Below are positions 34,966 through 46,192 of a stretch of DNA of 64,000 bases, in pieces. This stretch comes from Cylicocyclus nassatus. Its lineage: Eukaryota; Nematoda; Chromadorea; Rhabditida; Strongylidae. Below the pieces are notes generated by a model that saw nothing but the letters and a program-made list of their open reading frames with translations, was not told the origin of the DNA and did no database searches. The stretch covers positions 29,330,040-29,394,039 of the forward strand of contig CATQJL010000305.1 of the NCBI GenBank assembly GCA_958299035.1. The letters are read 5' to 3'. Positions within the stretch are counted from its first letter, which is position 1; the number at the start of each line of letters is the position of its first letter. Both the position numbers and the translations under genes were made by a program.

Positions 34966-35620
34966 TGTATCGTCAGCTGCCTGCATTGATGGCCAACAAT
35001 AAGAACCCCTTCGTGGCTTAGGCCACAAAGGGGTGCCCATCTCCTCCAAGGATCAATGAGGCGACTTTTTTTTGACGCGCATCTCTTGCTATTTCTGCTA
35101 AACTGATTTCACTTGATATTTCCCAGTTCGATCACTGAGCTTTTTTATATTCCGCACAAGGTCTGCAAAACTTACTTCATCATAGTTTTTGCTCTTATTT
35201 TTGGCCCAGAAAACCTAAATTCGTCACGAAGTCGGGTACTAAACCTAGGATACGCTTTGCTCAGGACTGAAATTCACTTCGCCTTCAAATGAAGTCGTCT
35301 ATTGGTCAGATCTCCTCTTGATCTCATGAAAACTAACTCACTCTGCTTGCTCACTTCCTCTGAAAAGCCTTTCGTACTTCTTTAATGACTGCAAATATGC
35401 CTTATTGTGTTCTTTTTTCAAAGTCGGCAAGATGCCTCTTCTTTATGTTCGTAGTTGCATGAATAAAGTTTTTTCTCTTGGAAACAAGTTTTCTTGAGTG
35501 TTAAAGGCTTGACAATTCAGATATGCTAATTTTGGGGTCAAAGGGGACTTCATAAAAATTTGTGAAGTCATGGGGGACTTCGTTTTCAAAAATCCTCGAA
35601 ACCAACGCGTGCCGGGCCCT
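34966..35620. other. Right subterminal region of the hAT-bounded unit
   Basis: It contains an imperfect hairpin around 35006-35034 (CCCCTTCGTGGC and its near complement) and, near the end, the repeated GGACTTCGTTTT/GGACTTCATAAAA blocks also seen at the right ends of the other hAT-type elements. No gene. Confidence 0.4.
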
Positions 35621-35623
35621 GAA

Positions 35624-37285
35624 CAGGGTCAAGCAAGAGCTGTGGCACACAATCGCTGGGTACCCCCCCCCCCTCTTATTGCTGTCTCAATAAGACCCAC
35701 TGAACTATATACCTAAGAAAGCATTACTTGAAGGCCCTGTCAAACATAATGGGCAACATATCCATAATTAGCATGCTAATTAACTCCTGTAGACAATGTT
35801 TGAGCGAATTCTGAAGTTTCAAAATACTGAGTCACCTAAGTGAAATCGCCATTTTCCAGCATGGTTAACTTTGTTTCAAAGGTGAACTAGCTAGCTGTTT
35901 TTGCACTCAAGACAAAGCACTACTCCACTTTGGCCACTTCAGAAATCTCGCTACAAAAGACCCTGTAACTTTGAAATTAGAAGCCAACCAAAATCTTTTT
36001 TTATTTTTCGCTTTTAATGGCTTTCATCAAATATTAGAGCTAGAAGATGAATCAGGCTCAAATCACTCCCCTGTAAAATCTACGAGATTGAGGCTATCGA
36101 TTTATTTAAATGACGTCCGCTAAAAATGTTTTTTGATATAGTTAATGGGGTGCGGTACCCCTAAAAAGCTTTGGCTGCCACAGCTTTTCAGGGGTGGATC
36201 CACACTCAATTAACTTACCTTCAAAGATCAAATAGCTGCGTTCTTATATCGTTGTTACTGCTTGAACTTCTTCTTTACATAGCAGAAATTTCATATGAAA
36301 ACGTTTCTTCAAGAGCAAGATATAATCGTTTTTCCTTACCTATGCAGATGTGAAATACTGGTAAAATACTACGAGAATATTGGGATACGGTAACATGCTA
36401 AGTCTGCGCTACTGAATGGCAAGGGAAGGCACAATAATGTATATAGTCGATATCCTAAGCCTCTCTACATCAAAGTGATTTGAGCCTGATTGGTCTTCTT
36501 TAGCCTGAGATATTGAAAACGAAAAACGGAACAAACGAGATTTTGGCTTGTTCTTAATTCTTCGATTTGGAGATCATTCGAAGTAGGATTCCTAATGTGA
36601 GTAAAGAAATAGCAGTTCTGTATTAAAACATTGACGACCGGTTGACACACATGGTGTGTCAAGCAAAGATACCGTGTGGGACGCTTGACACACCATGTGT
36701 GTCAAGGCTTGAATTTTGTTAAATGCTACTATTCTGGGAAAAACTCACTCCATGAGCTTTCTTTTACGCTGAATCTAGGGATGACCTCTACCATTTTTGT
36801 CAGCCTGTCAAATATTTTAAGTGTACTGTAGACGGCAGTATACGTAATTATAGTTGAAAAATTTGAGCTGGTCTGGAAAAGGCTATGGTCCCAGAAGGCA
36901 GACAACTAAAAATCTGCATGGTCGTCAATGTGTTAAGCGCAAAAGGAACTAGTTGACTTACCTTTGAAACAAAGTAACATGTTTTGACTATCTCACTTAG
37001 GTAGTCCTGTATTTGGAAACCTTAGAATTCGCTGAAACTTGGACCACGAGGGTTATTTTACTTGCTGATTACAAAGCGATGCTCTTATGCTTTATAGATT
37101 TTTTATGCTTACTGTACGTACACGATAATGGGTCAAACTGCAATGTGCTAGTATTTTGCATGACGGGCCTATTTGACGTTGTTAACGAATATCATGTTAT
37201 GCGAACAGCGGACGCTTGATAACGACCCCCCCCCTGATCCAATACGACCCCAGGTGTGGCATGCCACACCCCACGCTTGACCCTG
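35624..37285. mobile_element. Element X, copy 2
   Basis: The ends are CAGGGTCAAGC and its inverse GCTTGACCCTG, with poly-C tracts inside both ends and GTGTGGCATGCCACAC near the right end. It is 1662 bp long and includes the MITE at 36624. The right flank ATTATGAC resembles GTTACGAC at 26444-26451 (6 of 8), as expected if the hAT-type unit at 26458 had inserted within the first six bases of X and separated it from its left flank. No transposase. Confidence 0.65.
36624..36938. mobile_element. MITE of the ATTGACGAC family inside X copy 2
   Basis: The left end AAAACATTGACGACC and right end GGTCGTCAATGTGTTAAGC are inverse. Near the left end, TTGACACACATGGTGTGTCA and its inverse, about 25 bases apart, can form alternative hairpins. 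Related to 15316-15634 in termini and in having such internal palindromes. Absent from X copy 1. Confidence 0.65.
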
Positions 37286-37702
37286 ATTATGACCCTCACT
37301 ATCACACCTCGAAACGAAGTCGACAACAAAAGTTGAATAAATAACAGAAAGAGGTTGATATTTATATCTATGTGATCATTCAGACTTTTTACTCGGAAGG
37401 ATACAAGTCAGCACTATTGCTCCAATTGTCATCTTCCGCTTTCTTCGCACCGCGCTTATTCCTTTTTGATTCTTCGAGTGCTCAGAGGTATTTTTGGGAC
37501 CAAACTACTTCTTTGATCTTTTCCTTTTGTGCCGGAATCCTTTTGAAATTAGTAGAGAATAGCTACAAATTTTCTGAACTTTAGCTATTCACTTCATTTA
37601 AATCTGACCAAATCTATTCTGTCTTTCCACTTAACTGTACCCAATTCAGTATCTAATCAATAACTTTGCTTCCAAGTCTTCTTTTTTTCCTATCTTCAAG
37701 CT
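37286..37702. other. No feature recognised
   Basis: AT-rich leader to the LINE relic. The open frame 37372-37584 has no support. Confidence 0.4.
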
Positions 37703-38610
37703 ATGCCTGCAAAAAACACAAACTCACAGCGCAAAGATTTAGAAACTGCGGAAGAAGATTTTCAGAATAGACGTGTTAGTTTCCATCAACTTGGCTTAGT
37801 TTCACTGAACAGCCATGGTTGTCTGCCGGTCATGAATGATCCTGCAGCCTTTCAAAAAATTGTCGGATGAACATATCGGAGGTGCGTAATAGAGTGATCG
37901 TAACAAAGAGCGCAATAAAATCACATTCTCTAACGAGATTCTATCGCGCTTAGATGAGCTTGGTGGGACCGTTGAAAGAGATGTTAACAGAAGCAAAGCC
38001 ATTGCAGGCCTGCCCGAACTTGCTAAAAAGGATGAACAGAAATATCCTTTGCCATCTGAACGCCATAATGATACCAAACAAAAAGTATGTGACATTCTTG
38101 ACACGTTAGATATCGAGTATAAACCTGTAAAGGTTTTCCAAATGGATTGTAGAGTGACTAACAGGCGTGTGAAGGTTGAATTACCCACAAAAAAACATTG
38201 GTCCTGCGCCCTTTCTCGGGTCCGACTGCTCCGGGACTCTCCATCATTTAAGGGTGTCTATATTAGAAAAAGCATGACGGCTCGAGAAAGGGAACGTGAG
38301 CGTGACCTTCGCAAATAGGCTAAGAAATCGAATCAGAAAAGGAGTTTTGAAGAGCAATTCATGGTTTATCAAGGAGAGCTTGTTCCAATGAGCTCGCTCT
38401 CGCATAGCAGGGTCTCCTTTACAAGCTTCGCGTAATTCTCTTCGCCACCTCATACAACATGCTAGGGAAACTGGTTTGAGCTAGGCGACTTTCTCAAATG
38501 CTATCTGTTGAATGCAAGATCATTACAAAATAAATTATCAAATTCGCACCATTTTCTTCCCTAAAACTCCTGATGTCCTTTTGTTACAAAATGTTATCTA
38601 GCAATAGAGA
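37703..38610 (+). pseudogene. Decayed non-LTR retrotransposon: ORF1 and start of ORF2
   Basis: The ATG at 37703 opens 55 codons to TGA 37868. After a frameshift the frame resumes at about 37930 with a coiled-coil-like EILSRLDELGGTVERD and continues to TAG 38316, through MDCRVTNRRVKVELPTKK and RKSMTARERERERDLRK. This pattern of coiled coil, RNA-binding-like domain and charged tail fits LINE ORF1 proteins. After the TAG the frame goes on with FEEQFMVYQGELVPM. Around 38490-38530, CYLLNARSLQNKLSNL resembles the start of a LINE endonuclease domain, then the match is lost. The element is 3' truncated and inactive. Confidence 0.65.
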
Positions 38611-40622
38611 AGCAAAAATGACTAAGACGTCGTCGAAGCAAATTTTCGATGCAATCTATTAGCAATCGCTAAGGAGCTTGTTGTAAAGATTCTCAATGAC
38701 ACTAAACAGATGATTTAAAAATTATTTTTTTGCATTACTGAAAAACACCACTTAGCTCCTCTGGAAAAAGTATTGTCATCAAATCAACGATTCACTTCAG
38801 AAATCATAATCGGCTAAAAATCTGGCTAAAAAGGCGTTTACGAAACGTTTGCCATAACCGAATATTATATTTAGATGAAGATGGGCAGAATGGAGTTTCG
38901 AGTAATGAAACATTCAGAAGCGCATGTTCCCCAAACGATCTAATAGCTTCAAGGAAATGCAAACTATGGGTGCAAAAGAAAGCAGAGTGAATTTTTGTGG
39001 AGCAAAAAACCAAATTTTTTACATTCTCTGGTGTGAGTTCAAAACAAGCATCATGTAAGATAATTATAGCGTAGGCTCGTTACATGTTTGGACATAAATT
39101 CACAGCATGTCATCAAAAAAGCCACGAATTTGGAGAGAAATGAAATTGGGCGTTCATTCATTAAGCCTTGAGCCAAGTAAGTATTTACATCTGCGATACT
39201 TTATTTGGAAAACATGAGATCTTTTGACTCTAACTTTTAGGTAAAAAAATATTCTTGAGCACCATTTTCTTAAAATTACCATTTGATTTTGAGTATCGCA
39301 AAACTCAATTAATGGCAATGCGACTGGGGTAATTCAATGATTGTTGTATAATTAAACAAAGACTTCCTCCATGTCGATTGGCAAAATCATCTAAAAGCTC
39401 GAAAGCATCGTAAAATTGTCATTCGACACACTTGGTCACACATTTTAGCCACGATTTGCTGAATGGTTCAAGGATTAACAATACAAGTTTTTCGTTACGG
39501 TAACTGTCAAGATATTTTCTTTATCTAAATTTTCAAAGCTGATTACACATAAGAGATTAAAAGAAGTACTCGCATATGACTGATACAGGACTTCATTTAT
39601 AAGTGTAAAAAAAAGAAATTGTGTCCGTGCCGGTCATTCCGCCCTCGTTTTCTCGCTTCAAATGTTGTAGGCTTGCCTTCCACAAATATTCCTAGCGAGG
39701 CATGGGGGTAAGCTTTCAGCAGAATCCGTTACAGTCAACCTAACATAACCCTATTTTTGCAAGCCTTCAGAATGCTCAGAAAAAGTATTATGTGATAGGT
39801 ATAACAAAGTGTTGACCTTTCCTTTTCTGGTATCTTAGTACAGTCTTTATCCATAAAGGTGCATATATTATAAGTAAATTCCTGAGTTAATGATTGATTT
39901 CTTTCTTTTCACAATCTTACTGCTCTTCTTCATGGCCAGCAGAGAGACATTACGTGTAAACTTTACGATCCTTTAGTGAGCAAGACAACTTCGCTTCATG
40001 CAGAGTTGAGAGCTTGCAGAACGGAGTACAAAAGTTCTTGTATGTAATGCAAGAATTTGACACTTGAGTGAACTGGAGCGACTTCCTTCTCCTCTCCTCT
40101 TTGCTAGAGTCCGAAAGGACAAACTAGTCCCGGCTTTTGAGAAGAACTCACTTCAATTAGTTAGGTGTATTTAAAGGGAAAATCGTGAAATCAAAGCGGC
40201 AAAGATATAATCGCTTCACAAAGGACTATTTGCTACCTTTGTCCGGGCCCTGGCTCACATTTCTGGCAACAATACAAATTCTACTCGTACACTTCTATCA
40301 CTGTTGTGTTTGCGAATTAAAAGTACCTCAAATGCTTTTGTAAAGCGCATTATTATCTTCAGACGAGCTCAAACTTTCGGGAAAGCAAACGCTTCGGATG
40401 TAAAAGGCTATAAATTTCCTGAAGTGGTGCTAACACATTTTCGGGCTAACCCTAATATTTTCACGGAAGCGAATGGTCTCTGCAAGTCACAGTATTTTAC
40501 GTGATGAAGAAACCGCAGACGTAGGTGTCATACGTATGGGAAAAACTCAGTGGTATAGATTTTATCAAAGGTATCCACATCTTGAAAATATTTGGCTACT
40601 GCAATACAGAGGGAGTTATTTA
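38611..40622. other. No feature recognised
   Basis: AT-rich sequence with no paired termini and only short open frames. A TCCGGGCCCTGG near 40246 recalls the hAT-type terminus but has no partner nearby. Confidence 0.45.
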
Positions 40623-41508
40623 TTAGGTTGGTGCAAAAGTAATGCGCTTTTTCCTAGCCCTTTTTCCAAGATAGCTTATCTCCATCGAAGTTTTTCCTAT
40701 GAAACCTACTTTGCATATTGTCAAGAAGCTTTTTTCATGCTCTATCCAACGGTGGTTGAAAGAAGCTTCTAATTTCATCCATTAGAAATTTATAGAGCTT
40801 CATACAAGAGGACTCAAAACCAGAATTTCATTTCACTTACTTTTTGGTCCAGAATTCAAGCGCGAGTATAGGCATTCTTTTGAAAATTTAACTACTGCAT
40901 GCAGTGGAAATTTTCTACATAATGCATGCTTTATTGTTTTCCTAGAAATTACCTTAGAATGAGATCTCGGCTCCTCAACATGAGTGATAGTTTCGGCCAT
41001 TCTGTGACCCATAGATTTCCTTTGAAGAGGGCAATCGCCGAAGTTCTGCTCATTTCTGTAAGCGTAAGGGTGGGCCTCCTGTTGACAGTTTTTGCAGAAA
41101 TGTGGAAGCTGTTCAGTACACAGAAAATCAAAAATCTCCATATTTTGGGATTTTGAGGGCTACGAGAAAAAGTCAAAAAAGCGGACTATTTTGAATATTA
41201 TTTTTTTCCTTTTCGCAAAAATTCTTTATTTGAGCACTTTTGTACTTTTTTTGTACTACTGGCTTGCGGCTACAAGACAGTCAACTTATCATTCATACCG
41301 ACAAATCTTGAAGGAAGTTATGATACTTAAATACGAGGTTTCCGAAAAAAAATTTTCTTTGCGATAATAACATAAATTAATATGCGCTGTATAGAGAAAG
41401 GTTTGGTGCCTCTGATGAACTTTGCCGCGCTGATATGGATTTTTCGAAAAGTTATAGCACGTCAAAGTGAGAACTCGCAAAACGCGCATTACTTTTGCAC
41501 CAACCTAA
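40623..41508. mobile_element. Complete mariner-like foldback MITE, 886 bp
   Basis: It starts TTAGGTTGGTGCAAAAGTAA and ends in the exact inverse, with TA at 40621-40622 and 41509-41510. It is the full-length relative of the partial element at 1-628. No transposase frame. Confidence 0.88.
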
Positions 41509-41643
41509 TAATTAAGAGATGTCAAATGCTTATAAATATTGAACCAGTCAAAGAATTTTTTATTCACTTTCGCACTTTCACAACACACTTCAGTCAATCT
41601 TGCTATCGTCTCCTCCCCGGTATACATTCATGTTCACCCTCTA

Positions 41644-41933
41644 AAAAGATAAAGGATAAAGGATTCGGCGTCTTCAATACCCTCTGAGGGCATGCGCCGA
41701 ACACACACACTACTTCATAGTCGAAGAGCCAATTGTATGCGTGCGAGCCTATTACAGTGACATGCGGGGGCCAGCCGTTTCCAAATCAGTGCTTTTATCC
41801 TCCCAGATTACTCTGGTACCAATTTATCGGCCCCGGAGGGTAGAGGGCTTGGTTGGCCCAGGGGCGGGAGTCGAACCTACGTCCGATCTGGTCATAGCGG
41901 CGCCTCATCCCACTACGCCACTCGTCCCCCTGG
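41644..41933 (-). mobile_element. tRNA-derived SINE
   Basis: Read on the minus strand it begins GGGGACGAGTGGCGTAGTGG. An A box TGGCGTAGTGGG is at 41920-41909 and a B box GGTTCGACTCC at 41877-41867, correctly spaced for RNA polymerase III. A unique body follows and a GGATAAAGGATAAAG-type tail lies at the plus-strand left end. The 10-base direct repeat TCACCCTCTA flanks it (41634-41643 and 41934-41943). It encodes no protein and would rely on LINE machinery for movement. Confidence 0.85.
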
Positions 41934-41943
41934 TCACCCTCTA

Positions 41944-44472
41944 CCGCAAGTTATTCTTTGTAATTTCTCGCTACCAACACGGCCACGTACGACAACCAAC
42001 GCGTTCGGATGTCCGGGGGGGGGGAGGATACCAATACGATATTGTCGAACCTACGTATCATTTTGTAATCTTCTTCTTATTTTCTGCTGTTATTAACCTT
42101 GCGAACAGTTTTACAGCAGTTATCGATTGTTGAACATGCTTTGCAGCATATCGCCCCGCATTCTCTTGCGTAGAACGTTGAAGACTCACTTCGCACTCCG
42201 CTGTTAGCGTTTCCGGCGACATAAACTTGTGAGAAGTTTTCACGAGGCAAAGCAACGCGATGTTTGCCTGCACAAAAACCAAGTTATCAATTTTTTGCGA
42301 GCAGAGTTTTTCTCATCTTACGCTGAAGGCAAGCTCCAGCTTCAAGACGGCGGTACTCAACATACCTGTCGAACGAATGAAGGAGATGTTACGCTTTGTT
42401 TAGAAGTTGGATGTCTGAAAACTGATATCATGGAGCACATATGAAATACCAAGCGCGCTGTGCGTTGTACTATAAATTACAAATAACTATGTTTCCATTT
42501 GCACAGGATTCCGGCGCGTCAGCACGAGGCGAGCGGCCGGCGCCGGGGGTGGGTTGCGGCGGGTACCGTCGAGCTCGAGTCTGAAGCTTGCCTAAGCCGA
42601 AAGCGTTGCTGTGGCGCGTGGCTCAAAAAGTGTCGTGTCTAAACTTCTTTTGAAGTAGAATTTGATGGGGTGAAACAGATGGTGAAAGAGGGGGGTTGAC
42701 GGTCGGGGCCAATACTTGATCCGACGCCATAGGTAACACATCGTAAAATCTGGAGGAGGCATATTCGCGTTGCTTGTTGTATTCTCGTCTCCGGCGTGCC
42801 CCGCTCTCCACCCTCATTCGCCGTAAGATCGATTTCTTGGATCTTTGCTGACTCTTCCTACCTTTCTTCAATTATTCTAGGAGTGCATTCTTGGTATCCA
42901 AGTGTTGATTGAGGTTTGAGATGTTTTGAATGCGGGAAGTATGTTAGTGCCATGACTGTGGTTCACGCCCGCTTTAGAAAGAAAGACAATTGCTGTGCTT
43001 GCCGCGTAGCAGTTGTGACAGCTTTTTTCTTGCTGTGGTCTTCTCGTTGTGTTATCTTTGCTCTAGGGGCCGCATGCATTAACATTCGCGCAGGGAGAAG
43101 ATCGCACCTCAAATGAAAGCTTCATATTCTGAAGCTCCAGATGTACGAACTTTACGCTGTCTATCTATCCGTAAGTATTCCTGCTGTCTTTTAATAGGAA
43201 CACCTAGAGACAGGAGCGGGAAACTGTACAAGCCACATTTTCCAGCTTTTTTTGTGGTTTCCTGATGGTCCCCGGCGGCCGACTGCCCTTTCTGCCACTG
43301 AAAGGAGTTTTCACGCGACAGCGATAGCCACCGTGGTTGAAATGTCTGAACACTTCCGGCCAGGTTCCTTCTCTCTCTCCCTCTTAGCTTAGGTATATAG
43401 ATCTAGGCAAAGGGCAGAGAGCAAGAAAGATGGTAATTGTATGAAGTCAACTAGAAACTTGGTATGATTGGTATAGGAAAATTTCGAAAGACCTGTGGTC
43501 ACAGGCATTTGGCTAGGACTAGGAATACTTTGCAGGATGATGAAAGGAGGGATAGAGCGGGTGGAGTAAGGGTAGGGCTTTCAAAAAGAGGGATGTGAAA
43601 GGATCTAAGATTTTTGAGCCGAGTAGCTGGGAAAGGAGAAAGAAGAGCACTTTTAGCTTGAGTCAATCAATATCTAATAATCCCGGAATATATAATTTCG
43701 CTGTGAGGTCAAGAATCAGAGCGCTCATCTGAGTTTTTGCTGTCTACAGTGTCATCACGCTGTTACTGATTGTGAGTTTGTGTTCAGACTGGTGATGTAT
43801 TGAGTTCTTATCTATCGAAAATCTGGGATGTCATTTGATTGCACTCTGGAACGACCGTTTCAGTGAATGAGGAGTTTGCCTATGGTTTTTATTATAGTAG
43901 TCTTCACACAAAGTTTTTTGTAGTCTCTATGGTTTCTTCTTTCGAATAGATCCAGGAAACTGGAGGAGAGACTAGGCATTCTGGGCTTGGAGAATGGTTT
44001 TAAAGAAGACGCACTGAAACTCAAGACTCTTGAGAGAAATTCAATGGAGTTAGAATCCTTGTGGCTTAGCATACAGAAGCTGAGGGGTCGGTAGCTTTGG
44101 GGAAGGGGGGTCCTTGGTCAAAGGCAGCTTTTAAGCATCGGTGTCCAGGTACTGTACCAGCGGGCGACTTGCATCGGCTTGCATCGCAAGGGCGTGGGTC
44201 CATACGCAACTGCATGCAACTCTATGCAAGTCATCTTTCAAAACGGTAGCAGAATCTGCTTTGGAGGCAAATATATCAGCCACGAGTGACCATCTGCACT
44301 GCCGCTTCTGCAGTGTTTCAGGCATCCCTCCTTCTATCAAAGGCGCCCAAAAGCGCTTGAATGTCTCCAATTTCTCATCACATCTCCCATCCCTTCCCAT
44401 TCCGCGCTAGCATTCGCGACTAGCTTTCAACTTTGGTTTAGAGAAAAGCACTTTAGTTTAGAGAAGAGCAAA
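41944..44472. other. Unassigned, locally GC-rich
   Basis: A G-rich run lies near 42016 and a GC-rich patch at 42500-42620 that packs EagI, NarI, KpnI, SacI, XhoI and HindIII-like sites. The minus-strand frame 42871-42623 (82 codons, very basic) and plus-strand frame 42916-43116 are not recognised. 44131-44410 has open frames on both strands with no support. Confidence 0.35.
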
Positions 44473-44958
44473 CTCTGCACACCTCTTACAAGGGAATGGT
44501 CAGAAGTCGAAGTGGCCAATCCAAACAATCTACATACCATTCGATGCAGCATAGAACGCTGATTTCAAATCTGCCTTCCTTATCTGCAGAGCGCCTTTGT
44601 AGGCGAAGTTATGAGCAGCTTTACTGCGAAAAAACCGTATACAAAAATTGCGAAATCAGGCACATTATTACTGTTTCAGCTCACATCCAGGTACGGGTCA
44701 TATAAACTGACCTAGTTGCATGTTTTGGTCCAACACTGAGCCGAGAATGGCTTTGTACGGCCAAGTTTGCATTTTACGTGCACAATTTCTTAGCAAAATG
44801 ATGGCCTTCAACGGCTTATAATTTCGTCCACAAAAGCGCTCTGCAGATAAGGAAGACAGATTTAGAGTCAGCATTTTATACTGCATTCAATGGTATGCAG
44901 CTTGTATCGATTGGTCACTTCGACTTCTGACCATTTCCTTGTTAGGTGTCAAGGAAGT
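44473..44958. mobile_element. Foldback element, about 486 bp
   Basis: The left arm CTGCACACCTCTTACAAGGG with GGTCAGAAGTCGAAGTGGCC pairs with the right arm near 44920-44958. Further in, CTGCCTTCCTTATCTGCAGA pairs with its inverse near 44840-44860. No target duplication assigned. No coding frame. Confidence 0.7.
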
Positions 44959-45944
44959 CTGCTGGCGCTTTTGGGATAGCGCAAAACATGTGTGAGAAGA
45001 GGTGAGAAATGTGAAGAGAGATTAAAAAATTTAAGTGCTTTTGGGCGCTTCTGAATTCTGACGGATGTCGGGTAGAACCTCAAAATCAATTTCCATCAGT
45101 TTCCATGAGCGATCCTCATGTGTTTAGTTTTGCGCATTCAAGGCGCCCTTGAAAACGAAGTAGAAGCGGGCGTGGAACTCGGGACTTGCTGTCAGCTAAA
45201 GAAAAGAAACTTTGGGTATTTCCCGGGTAAGGTTTTCCTCAAGGGCAGGTTTAGATTGTGTTGAAAGTAAGTCAGAAATATGCATGGTTTGCTCAAACTG
45301 GACTGTTTTTTTATCAAAAGCTGAAGGGCGGCTTTTGAATCTACATACACTGCCTGAAATGCAGACAACGTGAATCTGCCACGCTCCTCGGCGCAGCACA
45401 CAAGGTCACGTGGCTCACTAGCAATCTGTAAAGATTGACGCACAGTGCGAATTGAAAAGCCTTGAAGAGCCGCGGGCGCCATCGCATTTTCTCGAAGCCT
45501 GATCAAAATTTTGCTTTCTTTCGGCTTCGTCTATGCCAGGACTAACGTAAATTCTGCAATGAATGAACCTTGATGCAAAGACAACATGGACGAAATGATA
45601 TGCACTTACGCCGAGTTGCGAACGCACTTGCAAATAGCACTTTTAGATTACCGGTTCATTAGCCTGAACAAAAAAATAAAGGCTCTTTTATCAGAGAAAC
45701 TCGCATTAGGAAGAAAGGTTAATAATAATAACGACAGACTAGAATAAGTTTACACAAAATAAAATACATTAGATCGATAAGGAAAATCAAAATAAAAGTC
45801 CAGTTACAAATAAAGACAAATACTTGTACAAAATAGCAGTAAAAGCAGGGTGAGGGACGAACCTAGTTTTCAAAAAAGCAACTCGGCGTCCTTTTAGGCG
45901 CGCGCACCGCTGCGCAAAAAGCTAAATCGCGCTCGCGCTGCTGC
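44959..45944. other. No gene recognised
   Basis: It includes the minus-strand frames 45506-45192 and 45633-45418, which overlap without known motifs. The right part is A-rich. Confidence 0.4.
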
Positions 45945-46192
45945 ATAAGGCCTAAGGCGTACCTCGCGCGATTCCGGTCGCTGCGCGATTCGGCATAGCA
46001 GCGACTGTTCATAATTCGTCGTTAATGCGCTGTCTCTGGTCAGAACTTGCTCCGTTTGCAACAACTTACGCATGCTACCCAAATATGCGTTCGAGAAGCG
46101 CGCACGATGAATTTGTAGAAATCTGGCAAATCGCCAAGTCGCGCAAAAGTGGCGATTCGGCTGAATCGCGTGAGGTATGCCTTAGCCTTAAC
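45945..46192. mobile_element. GC-rich foldback MITE
   Basis: TAAGGCCTAAGGCGTACCTC at the left pairs with GAGGTATGCCTTAGCCTTAA at the right, and the arms continue into CGCGCGATTC and GAATCGCG. GC content is far above the surroundings, and CpG-rich sequence continues to about 46340. No target duplication found. Confidence 0.6.

Larger units (their letters stand above)
26458..35621. mobile_element. hAT-type unit, about 9.2 kb, containing a gypsy element
   Basis: The left end is CAGGGCCCGGCACC and the right end GCGTGCCGGGCCCTG, the same inverted termini as the MITEs at 13570 and 53600. The left subterminal region has the 'left type' GGACATCGTTTTT and the right has the 'right type' GGACTTCGTTTT repeats, in consistent orientation. 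Flanking octamers are ACCAGGGT and AACAGGGT (7 of 8 match). Removing the gypsy insertion leaves about 4.0 kb, the size of an autonomous hAT, but no transposase frame is recognised. It could instead be two unrelated half-elements. Confidence 0.5.
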
